From Halichondria panicea (Eukaryota; Porifera; Demospongiae; Suberitida; Halichondriidae), in the NCBI RefSeq assembly GCF_963675165.1, contig NC_087385.1, positions 2,666,501-2,730,500 of the forward strand: DNA of 64,000 nucleotides, read 5' to 3'. Position numbers and translations under genes: made by a program. Below, piece by piece: positions 11,281 to 21,900 of this stretch (position 1 is the stretch's first letter; the number at the start of each line of letters is the position of its first letter). The notes beneath the pieces were generated by a model. It was given only the letters and a program-made list of their open reading frames with translations. It did no database searches and was not told where the DNA came from.

Positions 11281-14200
11281 ATGAAAGCTACAGTACTTCC
11301 TGTTGTTTTGCTGATATTTGTCTGTCATGCACAAGAGCAACAAGTTCAAGAGTGTCTAGTAAGAGCTAGCGAGTGCTCAGGCAGTTGCTTGAATGGATCT
11401 CTAAACCTTACTCTAAATGAGTATGCCCAGAATAGTATCCCTTTTTGTCGATCAACCTCCATAATGATTGCACTTCCTGCAGGAGAGCATATTTTAGATC
11501 ATGATTTAAGTGCCGAGAATATTTCAGATTTTTCGCTAGTAGCAACTGGTATCGCAATTATCAACTGCCAGAATGTATCACTAAACTTTAGATTCATTGA
11601 AAGGCTTGTGTTAACGAACATAAAATTCGTTTCTTGTGGATCGAACGATTCGCATGGTTTAACCTTCAGCAATGTTAAAGCTGTGCACATCGTAAACATC
11701 ACTATCACACATAGTACCTTCGGTGCTCTCAGCATTGTTAAAAGTGATGTTGTTAATGCTATTGATGTTACAATTTCCCATCATATTAACTCTCGAAGCA
11801 CACTTTTGGTACTGAAAAATTTGACTCTAGTAACTTTTTCCGGCACAACCAAAATCTCAAATAATAGTCTAGAAAATGAAGCTCCGAGTATGATTGCTCA
11901 TATTGAAAACTGTACTATGACAGCGGAGAACATGGTATCTTCAGACAATGTTAGCCCTTTTGGTGTGGTGGTTATCAATAGTACTATTAGTGGTACTGGT
12001 GAATGGAACTTCAGCCAAAACAGAATATCGAAAGGAGGAGGGTCTCTATCACTGACAAACAACACAGAGGCTCAATTTCATGGAACAATAATTTTCTTTA
12101 AAAATTATGCGGAAAATTTTCAGGAAACAACAGGCGGAATGCTTCTTAGACATAGTTGTCTCAACTTGACTGGGACTCTGCAATCAATTGCTAACCAAGG
12201 ACACACAACGTCGATTCAGGCTATCCAATCACATATAACCATTAATGGAAATCTAACGATAAACAACAATTGCAATGGCTTCGTAGGTCTATCACTAGCA
12301 GGACGGACAGTGTTAACAGTTCACGGCTCTCTAAAAGTCCACAAGAACACCTTACTTATGGGGGCTCCCTTACAACCAGAAGGTGGGTTTGGCCCTGGGG
12401 GTACAGTTGGAATTGAAGATTCTCAACTTACGGTAGTTGGTGAAGTATCTTTTTTGAATAATACACTATCTCCGATAACTGCCTACAATGGAAAAATAAA
12501 CCTGATGAGCCATAATTTTACTATAGTATTTGAAAATAATGCTGGAGTATTGTTTGCTGTGAGATCATCAATTGAGATAAAAGGTTCCTCCCGTTTTACT
12601 GCCAACGATAAAGAAGATGATTTCAAAGATGGAACACTTGCTATACAAGAAAGCACACTTGAACTTGGTGGCATGTACACGTTTAACAAAAATATGCTGT
12701 ACGACGAAAATGGTGGAGCAATATATGCAACAATAAAAAGCTTGGTAAAGTTTAGTGGCCATGGAATTTTTTCACACAACAGTGCAAATTATGGTGGTGC
12801 AATCTACCTCGATCAATTGTCCAGAATTGAGATGGAAAACGAAACAAAATTGTTATTTGAGTATAATAAAGCTGTAAAAGGAGGTGCTATATTTATTGGA
12901 ACTTCAATCAGGAATGTAAACTGTTCAAGTCCTCTGAGGAATTGCTTATTTGATGAAGTCAACAATCATGATGTTGCCGTAATATTCAAACACAACAAAG
13001 CATACCCTGGGGCCAGCGTTCTTCATGTAAACTTTGACGATGCACCACCTATTCTAATGGATTATCAAGCCTTAAGAAACCTGGAAAGCACATTTAAAAT
13101 TCTATCCAATAACTCACTCCCTCAAAAATTCTCTGACAGTTACAGATTTGACTTATGCAACTGCACGAATAAATGCTGCGACTTAAATGCTACCAGAGGC
13201 AAAGAATTTTATCTCGGTGCTCGTGCTTTCAAGTTTTATGGTGATAAAAACATGTCAGAACCGATTAGGGGAAATCTATACTCCTCATTGAGATCTTTCG
13301 ACACTAACTCAGAAGTCATATCTTATGTAATGATTGGTAATGGTGAACTTCAAAGAGTTAGTTCTCAAGACTGCAGTGAAATTAAACTCACAGTTATGTC
13401 ACCAGAAGACGAAGAAACTATACTCCTAACTATTGGTGAATCATTTCTTGATAAACAGAAAACAATTCAAGTGAAAGTATCTCTCAACACACCATGTCCA
13501 CGTGGGTTTCCGCTCAACATAAACAGAACCAGTTGCGAATGTGACGAAAATATTATGAAGTATTTGAAAAGCTGTGATATCAATGAAATGGACGGTTATC
13601 TAAAGCTTAAAGAATTTCAATCGTATTGGATAGCTCCTTACGAATTGAACAATTCAATGTATGAAAGTTCGCTATCGTTTTACCGAAACTGTCCACATGG
13701 TTATTGTATTACAGATGGTCCTTTTAAATTCGAAGAAGATAGCATTTGCGACAATAATCGATCTGGCTTACTATGTGGAGAATGCACAGAGGATTATAGT
13801 CTTTTAATAGGGGGTGAGAAATGTGGCTACTGCTCAAATAATTCATCTGTAGCACTTATTGTTTTGTTTGCTGCTTTGGGAATTATTTTGATTGCTTTTA
13901 TTTTTTTCACACAAATGACAGTGGCTACAGGGACCATCAATGGACTAATTTTTTACGTTAACATTGTAAATGCAAATCGAAATGTGTTTTTTCCGGAGAG
14001 CTTTTCCCCTGGCTTGAGTGTTTTTATTTCTTGGCTGAATTTGGACTTTGGTTTTGAAATGTGTTTTTATCACCGGATGAACCAATCGATTTATACTGGC
14101 TTGCAATTCTTGTTTCCACTATATCTGTGGCTAATATCCGCAGTGATAATTATTGTGTGTCACTTTTCAGTTCGAATATCAACATTTTTTGGAAAAAGTG

Positions 14201-15060
14201 ATCCCGTAGCAGTTCTAGCTACGATAATCTTGCTGTCATACAATTCATTGGTACACACTATCATTAGGATTTTATCCGTTGTTACTCTTAATACTCCTGA
14301 CGACTCAGGATTGCATGTATGGCTCTATAATGGGAACATTGTATATGGAACAGAGAATCACGTAATCCTTATTGTAATTGCTATCGTGTTTCTTGTTTGT
14401 TTTTTCCTGCCATACACACTTGTGTTGACCTCATCCCAACTCCTGCAGCGAACTAGATGTGCCTCTAAAATGTTCCAGTATTTGAGCTTGCAACCATTTA
14501 TCCACGTTTATCAAGTGCCATTCAAGGCTTCTCATCGTTATTGGGTAGGACTTTGCTTCCTAATGCGTTGTGTGTTGCTAATTATATTTGCTACCGTGGA
14601 GAGTATACACGCAAATCTCTTTGCTCTAATCACCCTTTGTTTAATATCACTGAGTATGTTTCGAGTAACTGGCGGCATCTACAATGAAACATGGATTGAT
14701 CTCCTCGAGATTTCATTCATTTTGAACCTAGGCATTCTTGCTACCTCTACTTGGTATGCTATATCAAAAAAAGAAAAACAAGAAATTGCTACGTATATTT
14801 CTGTCTCAGTTGCACTCCTATCGTTTGTCGTGCTTGTGTTTATGCACGTGTTTTGGCGACTTAGGAAACTACCTAAATTCAGGAAGAAGATGGAGTACAT
14901 GATGAACAAAACAAAGGACTCGGGTTTGGAATCACCTGAAAAGAATCCTCAGAAAAAAGAAGCTGGCACCGAGCGTCCAACAAACACACTTGTTGAATTG
15001 AAAGAAAGTTGCCAGGTTGTTGATCTCAGGGAACCATTGCTTGAGAGTGTAATACAGTGA
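11281..15060 (+). CDS. Secreted/membrane beta-helix protein with C-terminal multi-pass domain
   Basis: A single large exon encoding 1259 aa. I chose the ATG at 11281 because it opens a clean signal peptide (MKATVLPVVLLIFVCHA, cleavage before QEQQ); an upstream TTG in frame is not needed, and a splice acceptor (TGCAG) sits just before. Residues about 60-620 are Asn- and Ser-rich with repeated short strands, and around 475-540 they carry GGAIY/GGAIF motifs like those of pectin-lyase-like or chlamydial Pmp-type beta-helices. About 740-850 is Cys-rich (CGECTEDYSL..., CGYCSNN), possibly EGF-like. From about 855 to 1195 there are eight or nine hydrophobic segments, followed by a charged cytoplasmic tail of about 65 aa. 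Many N-glycosylation sequons occur in the ectodomain. The layout suggests a cell-surface receptor or adhesion molecule. I do not recognise a named family, and function is unknown. Confidence 0.8.
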   Translation: MKATVLPVVLLIFVCHAQEQQVQECLVRASECSGSCLNGSLNLTLNEYAQNSIPFCRSTSIMIALPAGEHILDHDLSAENISDFSLVATGIAIINCQNVSLNFRFIERLVLTNIKFVSCGSNDSHGLTFSNVKAVHIVNITITHSTFGALSIVKSDVVNAIDVTISHHINSRSTLLVLKNLTLVTFSGTTKISNNSLENEAPSMIAHIENCTMTAENMVSSDNVSPFGVVVINSTISGTGEWNFSQNRISKGGGSLSLTNNTEAQFHGTIIFFKNYAENFQETTGGMLLRHSCLNLTGTLQSIANQGHTTSIQAIQSHITINGNLTINNNCNGFVGLSLAGRTVLTVHGSLKVHKNTLLMGAPLQPEGGFGPGGTVGIEDSQLTVVGEVSFLNNTLSPITAYNGKINLMSHNFTIVFENNAGVLFAVRSSIEIKGSSRFTANDKEDDFKDGTLAIQESTLELGGMYTFNKNMLYDENGGAIYATIKSLVKFSGHGIFSHNSANYGGAIYLDQLSRIEMENETKLLFEYNKAVKGGAIFIGTSIRNVNCSSPLRNCLFDEVNNHDVAVIFKHNKAYPGASVLHVNFDDAPPILMDYQALRNLESTFKILSNNSLPQKFSDSYRFDLCNCTNKCCDLNATRGKEFYLGARAFKFYGDKNMSEPIRGNLYSSLRSFDTNSEVISYVMIGNGELQRVSSQDCSEIKLTVMSPEDEETILLTIGESFLDKQKTIQVKVSLNTPCPRGFPLNINRTSCECDENIMKYLKSCDINEMDGYLKLKEFQSYWIAPYELNNSMYESSLSFYRNCPHGYCITDGPFKFEEDSICDNNRSGLLCGECTEDYSLLIGGEKCGYCSNNSSVALIVLFAALGIILIAFIFFTQMTVATGTINGLIFYVNIVNANRNVFFPESFSPGLSVFISWLNLDFGFEMCFYHRMNQSIYTGLQFLFPLYLWLISAVIIIVCHFSVRISTFFGKSDPVAVLATIILLSYNSLVHTIIRILSVVTLNTPDDSGLHVWLYNGNIVYGTENHVILIVIAIVFLVCFFLPYTLVLTSSQLLQRTRCASKMFQYLSLQPFIHVYQVPFKASHRYWVGLCFLMRCVLLIIFATVESIHANLFALITLCLISLSMFRVTGGIYNETWIDLLEISFILNLGILATSTWYAISKKEKQEIATYISVSVALLSFVVLVFMHVFWRLRKLPKFRKKMEYMMNKTKDSGLESPEKNPQKKEAGTERPTNTLVELKESCQVVDLREPLLESVIQ

Positions 15061-15298
15061 CCAGATGTATTAGTGCATGCACATGCATAGTTTGAACGAT
15101 CTACATACTGTAGGTACGTACAAGTAACATAATACGCAATACATAGCATAAACACTTAAAAGTTTCTATAGCATTCAGTGTCTTGCTTTTCTATTAATTT
15201 TTTGATATTGGGCATGCATACATGTAGATCTATCACAATGTCATAATTATTCACTTATATAATTATTATATATAATGTTATTCATCTGTTTCAGTGTT

Positions 15299-15898
15299 TA
15301 CGCCATGTCTACTTCCTACATTGGTAGGGGCTGAGATCACTTCGTTCACACAAGTGTGAATAATTATTAGTGCATAATAGATATTGAGTTTCCTACAGTG
15401 GCAGTCCATAATCCGCCTTCCTACATTGGTAGGGACCGAGATCAGTACGTTCACACAAGTATGAATATTAGTGCATAATAGATATTGAGTTTCCTACAGT
15501 GGCAGTCCATAATCCGCCTTCCTACATTGGTAGAGACTGAGATCAGTGCGTTCACACAAGTATGAATATTAGTTATTGAGTTTTTCCTACAGTGGCAGTC
15601 CATAATCCGCCTTCCTACATTGGTAGGGGCTGAGATCAGTGCGTTCACACAAGTATGAATATTAGTGCATAATAGATATTGAGTTTCCTACAGTGGCAGT
15701 CCATAATCCGCCTTCCTACATTGGTAGAGACTGAGATCAGTGCGTTCACACAAGTATGAATATTAGTTATTGAGTTTTTCCTACAGTGGCAGTCCATAAT
15801 CCGCCTTCCTACATTGGTAGGGACTGAGATCAGTGCGTTCACACAAGTATGAATATTAGTGCATAATAGTTATTGAGTTTCCTACAGTGGCAGTCCAT
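15299..15898. repeat. Tandem array of ~101/93-bp alternating units
   Basis: The block TCCTACAGTGGCAGTCCATA recurs near 15391, 15492, 15585, 15685 and 15778, with a partial copy near 15878. Spacing alternates between about 101 and 93 bp. The difference is the presence or absence of a short GCATAATAGAT-type segment, so the true repeating unit is a dimer of about 194 bp. Each unit also carries CCTACATTGGTAG and TTCACACAAGT, which are partly palindromic. Confidence 0.85.
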
Positions 15899-15974
15899 AT
15901 AGTCCTAATGCATTTCTTGCACCCATAAATATATAAAGTACTGATATCAGGCATGCATGCTCTCACAACTGGCA

Positions 15975-16232
15975 TCAGAGGGAGGAACCACTTGACCTTA
16001 GTTAACGTTACTAATTACTTTTTGTGGTGACCTGTTCACCGCAGGCGCTTGTCAAGAGTGGCCAGCTATTTAATATCTCTACTCTTGTACCGATTTGGCA
16101 TTTAAAGAAGACCTCATACAGATAGTTTATAATGCATCATTCATACACTTCTGGCCAAGTTTCACAAAAACTAATATAATTTGTTATTAGTGACCTTATA
16201 TTAACTAAGGTCAAGTGGTTCGCTCCCTCTGA
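15975..16232. mobile_element. MITE with ~30-bp terminal inverted repeats
   Basis: The left end TCAGAGGGAGGAACCACTTG plus ACCTTAGTTAA is matched, with one small indel, by the reverse complement of 16201-16232 (TTAACTAAGGTCAAGTGGTT...CCCTCTGA). The interior of about 200 bp has no coding frame. I could not identify a clear target-site duplication. Confidence 0.75.
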
Positions 16233-16904
16233 CTGAGTATAAGTATACCCTGCACTCATCGGCAATAACACGCTTATAGTCTGAACCTCTCATGAATATT
16301 TTTGACTGCACTATCATGAACCTTCACTTCTTATATACTGCATGTATTGACACATGTACATGAATAATTACAGGAAACTTGGTGAGATCATGTGAGAACA
16401 ACACAGTTGATCAAACTTCTATTCTGTCCACCCCAAGATCATGCATTACCATATCATCTCCTAGCTGGCCAGGAATTCAATTCTATACTATAGAAGACAA
16501 CTTACTGAGCCTGTAGGAGGACAGTAACTCTCTAGCTAATTATGGAATAGATAACCTCTAGATCTATGTGCCTGTTAAACAGGTGGGGTCCTTGCATGCA
16601 GTGATTAGGGCATGCAGCTAAATGTCTTTCGGCCCTAAGATGTGTTACGTACACGCATCAAGTGTCGATATAGATGCAAGAGTATTTAATACGTATCCGG
16701 AGTGCATGAATACTCCCTTCAAGTAATCTATGGTCTTTTACAACCCAGTTCAATGCAATATTCAGCAGAAAATCACAGCCCGGCTTAGATAGCTAATTAT
16801 ATAATAATAATTGCTATGCACAACATTTTTACTGTCAGTGTGTCATACAGGGGGCCTTGGATATCCCCCTCTGGCTCAAATTCCTCCTTCCCCTAAAATG
16901 TGCA

Positions 16905-17010
16905 TTCAGGTACTAAGTTGTATGACTGAGTATAATATGCAAAGGCAACCCAAAAACCCATCACAATTCACTAAGATCACCTAATTAACAATCCAGGGGC
17001 ATGTCCCCTG
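16905..17010. repeat. Dispersed repeat, copy 2 (inverted relative to 7540-7641)
   Basis: GACTGAGTATAATATGCAAA... to about 16976 matches copy 1 in reverse complement. An adjacent palindrome CCAGGGGCATGTCCCCTGG occupies about 16993-17011. Confidence 0.5.
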
Positions 17011-17205
17011 GATTCCCCTAACTGGTCGACTCCACTCCGTGTGTCAATAAAATATGCTTTGTCTGCATAACGTACACTAATTTGCATGGTGAAGTTGTAC
17101 ATGACCAGGCTGGTGGTGAGTGGTGCAACCCTGACAGTGCATTGTAGATAATTATTATTGTAGATATAGTTGCAATGAAATGAACAATAATAATTATTAT
17201 AATTG

Positions 17206-18745
17206 CTATTGCTCATCATCATCACCAAAAGATAACAAACTTTTGTTTTTAACTCCTTTGTTTTTAACTCCTTTGCTACTGTTAGTCTTCTTTTGCCCGG
17301 TTTTTCGATGATCTTCATCATTTTTGGCTTTCTTACTTGTAGACGCACCGAGAGCTCCTTCTGAGCTCTTTCTTTTGGTTGGTTTGTTGAACACTATTCT
17401 GCCAGTGCCATCAGCGTCACCAGAACTCTCATCACCTGCACAGGGGTAATAGCAACCTAAGTAACCGTATTTTAGGTAGAAGTATTACTAATAATGTACC
17501 AATGAGATCTTAATACCATAATTATAGCAGATATATTTCGAGGGTACACGTATATACTTTCGTGGAAATACCTTAAAAAAGGTTTTCGCGGATTTAATTT
17601 TGGCGGAAAAGCAACCTTTTTGCAGCATGCATGCACCCTAATCGTAGGTATAAATGTTTGCGGGGAAATTATGTTTAATCAGCGAAAACCACGAACATTT
17701 GGTAAATACTTTAGTGATTTATTTTGTGTGACTGATTGAATTTTATTAGTTAATGAGCATGCGTTATAATAGTTCAGTTACCATTCCCTTCTAGCAAAAC
17801 TTGCAGTACTTACAAGGCTAACACACCCTTCTTCTTCGTAGTCTTTCTGTACTGCATGAACTCATCCTGATTTACATCCCCGGCCTTAAGGACCACAACA
17901 GTTGGCAGCTCATCCTCTCTATCTTCTCTGTCCTCCACACTCGGGGGTGGCCCTGCCTCACGCTTTGCATCTGTCAACAGTAGGAGAATAACAGATAATG
18001 TGTTGTGTCAGTATTATACACCACACCCCACTCAAATCATCGTCATAAAATACTGGTGTTCCGGTCCCTACAATCTCACCTTCAGCATTTACATGATCAA
18101 GGCACATGCATATTTCTCTGACAATACACATTCACAACCATGTTAGTACCGTATTCACTCGAATTACCGGGACACAACAAAATAATTACGGTAGAGCAAG
18201 AAAAAGTTGAGTGTCCCTTGTATTAGGGTGATTAGAACGAATATTTCCCCATTTAAGGTACATACACGGCCTCGATTCCAGAGCTCTGCAGCTAAAATGT
18301 CTTTCGTGCAGTTTAGAAGCTGTGTACGCGGGTTCCATGTCTACAAAGTGGTGTCTTCAACCATCAGTGACATATTACAGTGCCAGAGAGTAGAATCCTA
18401 AGAGTTTTGAGTCTCTATCGAGCTAACATACTTTTTTTCGTTCTAATTAGATCGGGACGTCTAAAAATATTTACATTTCCTGTTGTTCCTTAATATAGAG
18501 TGAAAAAAATTACGTAAGTCCGAAGTGTCCCTTAGAATAGAGTGTCCCGGTAATTTGGGTGAATACGGTAAGGTTCAAAGTTAATACTTTTATAAAGCCA
18601 ATGTAACATACCTAGATCTATTTATTGGCTCACCAATACTGACAGGCTCTTTGTACCCTACTTTATCCTTGAATGCCTTGAGGAATGTAGGCTCCTGAGG
18701 CTTGGTCCAGGTGACATTCTTGCTAGGAGCTCGACCACCAGACAT
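17206..18745 (-). CDS. KIAA1143: KIAA1143 homologue
   Basis: A small conserved protein of unknown biochemical function. Exons in transcript order: 18745-18634, 17970-17827, 17435-17206 (486 nt, 161 aa; the human protein is about 154 aa from memory). N-terminus: MSGGRAPSKNVTWTKPQEPTFLKAFKDKVGYKE, the family's first conserved block (...PxEPxFLxxFKxxVGYxE). Exon 2 has ELPTVVVLKAGDV, the second block. The C-terminus ends SLLSFGDDDEQ, matching the family's SLLSF-acidic ending. The exon 2 donor was set at GTGTGT (17826-17825) because the stronger GTAAGT 13 bases downstream would put a stop codon at the junction. The first intron contains a 424-bp MITE. The start codon is 169 bp from the oppositely oriented KIF15 start codon, implying a shared promoter. 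Confidence 0.88.
18147..18570. mobile_element. MITE with ~29-bp terminal inverted repeats
   Basis: Left end TACCGTATTCACTCGAATTA... (18147-18175) and right end ...TAATTTGGGTGAATACGGTA (18542-18570) are inverted copies with few mismatches. The outermost TA could be the target duplication. It sits inside intron 1 of the KIAA1143 homologue and has no coding frame. Confidence 0.8.
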
Positions 18746-18914
18746 TGTATTCGATTCTCACATGCAGTGAAGAAGGGGTGGAGTTGTCTAGGTTCAACTC
18801 TAAATGGAGCTCGGGCTTTGATGAGCGGGTGCTTTGAAGGAAAGAAACACAAGATCTGTAAGCTTTTAAACAACTAGATCTAGATCTACCTATGGTTTCT
18901 TGATTCTTCATTCA
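18746..18914. promoter_or_regulatory. Putative bidirectional promoter KIAA1143 / KIF15
   Basis: Only 169 bp separate the start codons of two divergently transcribed genes, so both 5' untranslated regions and core promoters must lie here or overlap the first exons. I see no clear TATA box at a standard distance on either side. The segment includes AGATCTAGATCT, a palindrome near 18875-18889. Confidence 0.6.
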
Positions 18915-21900
18915 TGGAACTTCCAGCAGCCTCAGGGTATGTGGTACTGTGGTGTGGATATTAAATTAGATCTAGCTAGTTGGCATTTACAGCATAATTA
19001 TTAATTAAAATAGAATAGTAAATTAAATGTAGCGGTGTATAATTATGTCTAATTTGTATGGGCACATTGTTTGGTACCCCTTGTTTATAACACTGAACCA
19101 TGGTAGAAAGTGTTGTTAATTAATGTGGTTGATGTAATTACAGCCCCACCATAATTGCTTGTCTAAAGCGCCAGCCACTTATTTTTGGGGGCTGTAATTA
19201 CGTCAACTACGGTAGTACAGCTATAAGTTGTGTATAGATCTACCAGTCTTCACAACTGACATGGACTGCAAATGTTCATTCGTTACCCAAAGCATGCACA
19301 ATAAATACGCAGTCTTAGTGAATTGTGATATATACTGTAGCTCTAGAGCAGTGCCAATTAAGACACTAGCTATCAGCTGCCTAAAAGTATATTCATACCC
19401 ACTTATATAGCATGGTTGACTGGTTGTACGTACAAGCCATAATTAATTGTGTAGTCTGTTTTACAATTCAACGTGTAAGGCGTGTATGTACACCATGATA
19501 CTCCAATCATTGCATATCAAGTAAAATGCATGACGCAGAACATTTTTCAACTGCATAATTATTTGCAGAGGAGAGAGCATCAAGGTGTTTGTTCGTGTTC
19601 GACCTCCCGATCCACATCTTGAGTCCGAGCTCGATCACAGCGCTTGCCTGGACATTACTTCTCAGGTCTCCATCACTGTCCACTGTAAGCCCGAGGCAAA
19701 AGTTTTCACATTTGACCATGTCGCTGGCATGGAAACCACCCAGGTATGTGCATGTGTAAAGCTGAATATTGTAGCTGCCTGGATACTGTTACCACAGAAA
19801 ATGTCTGCACTACTGAAGAATTCACTTATGATGTCCTTAACGTTTGCATTCCAAGTGAATTGCACTAAGTAATTTTTCAGAGATCCCGTTTACCATTAAT
19901 TTCCTATAGATGTGTTTGTATAGTGTGTGTATTCCACTTGCAGGAGGATGTGTTCTCTTCTGTGGGTCGACCGATTATTGACAGTTGTATGAGAGGCTAC
20001 AACGGCACAGTTTTTGCCTAGTGAGTCACCGTTTGTTGTTTGACTTTGCATACATGTAAAAGGAAGTGATTCTATGCACTTTAATTTAATGTGTGCAGTC
20101 ATGTAAAATTAATGTGTTGCATAGACAACATTTTTTACTAATAATACATGTACATGTATGTATGTACGGTTTGTTTTGGCATTATATTACTCATGTCTCT
20201 TTTATGGTGAGGGATGTTTTAATTATTTGCTCACACCTACACACATGCATGTACATGCACATGCACATGCACACAGCGGCCAAACGGGTTCAGGCAAAAC
20301 TTTTACTATGATAGGTGAGTTTCGATTAAAAATGCATACGTAGTGTACATGTATTAGAATAAGAGTGTTTTTTGTGTCATACGTAATTCCTAATCTCCGC
20401 TTGACCATAATACATTTAGTATTATATGTATCTGTTAGTGGCTACAATGCTCGTTGTCCAGGTCCCTCTGATGACTCCAACAACTTCACTCACGAGCTAA
20501 GAGGCATAATCCCCCGCAGCTTTGAGTACCTCTTCAGTCTCATCAATAGAGAGAAACAGAAGGTCAGCTAAAACCTGGCACGTACATGATTGTGTACTTA
20601 TAGTCTTGCTTACACCTGTAACTACTAGAAAACTAAATGGTAACAGTTATGTAAATGTACAATGTGTGTCTGTCTTGTGTACAATGTGTACATGCATGCA
20701 GTGTGGTGATCTGGTGGAATTCCTGTGCAAATGTTCGTTCCTTGAAATCTACAATGAGCAAGTGAGCGGTCAGACGCACATGATATACGTACATGCATGT
20801 TACAGTGAATCGACAGCTACACCCCCACCCCCACATTTTCCTATCATTACATTACAATGTACATGTAAATACTTTTGAACAGTGAATTTACTTCTTTTTG
20901 ATCAGAGTGCATTTATGAATGAATATTCTGTTTGCTTTGATCGTCATGCATGTACATGTAAAAATACTGTCCCTTTCATAACTTTGCGTTCCAGGTGTTT
21001 GACCTTATTGACGCAGCCTCGTGTGGACTGCACCTGCGAGAGAACATGAAGCACGGTGTGTACGTGGACGGACTCTTAGAGACGAGTGTGTCCTCTGCAA
21101 GGGAGGCGTATGAGGTGCTATCAATGGGTTGGGCCAACAGACGGGTGGCTGCCACCTCCATGAACAGGGAGAGTAGTCGCTCTCATGCTGTATTCACACT
21201 CACTATTGAGTCCAAGAAGAAGGTTGGTTGGTTGACTGAAACTCTCCTTTTAATTAGTGATTCTTACCCAGTCTATTCTCAAATCATGTTGTCCTGACTG
21301 GTTAGTAGCTTACATGCATGTACATGCACCTTGCTTTAAAATAACAGACTTCAGTTACTGATGATCTGTATCCTCGCCCACTTCTGTCAAGGCCTGTGAA
21401 GGAGACTAACTGTGTCCTATGGGCGATGATGTAGCTCAGCAAATAGACTAACTGTTACAGTGTAACATACAGAACTGTACATGTGTTCTTCATATTCTGT
21501 TCATGTCTGTTCAGGAGTGCAGAGACAGTGTGGCTAAGCTGAAGAGCTCAGTCCTAAACTTAGTGGACTTGGCTGGGTCAGAGAGACAGAGAGACACTCA
21601 CACTGCCGGAGTCAGGCTCAAGGTAAGTCATCATGCATTGTGTATGCATGTACATGTACATACTGTAATTATGCTTATAGATGATTGCATAATTGTACAT
21701 GTAAGAACTTTTCCAGCCAGTAGCTCAGTCACATTCTTTAATCAGTATAATATCAGATTTCAAGCCTCAAAACTTGAATCTTGCTTGCAGGAGGCGGGCA
21801 GCATTAACAAGTCATTGTCGGCACTCGGGAATGTGATCATGGCTTTGGTGGATATAGCCAATGGGAAGTCAAGACATGTTCACTACAGAGACTCAAAGCT

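Larger units (their letters stand above)
15061..17205. other. Intergenic region with tandem array and MITE
   Basis: No gene seen. It contains the tandem array at 15299-15898, a MITE-like element at 15975-16232, and a dispersed-repeat copy at 16905-17010. The remaining sequence is AT-rich. Open frames on the minus strand at 15451-15842 are simply the tandem repeat read through. Confidence 0.6.

Noticed and set aside
15451-15842. Two minus-strand frames with repeated peptide MNALIS...RRIMDCHCRK
   Set aside because: They are translations of the tandem array; the repeated peptide follows from the DNA repeat, with no independent evidence of coding.
17812-17826. GTAAGT as the exon 2 donor of the KIAA1143 homologue
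   Set aside because: Joining it to the exon at 17435 gives TTG TGA, a stop; the GTGTGT donor 13 bases upstream keeps the conserved C-terminus in frame.
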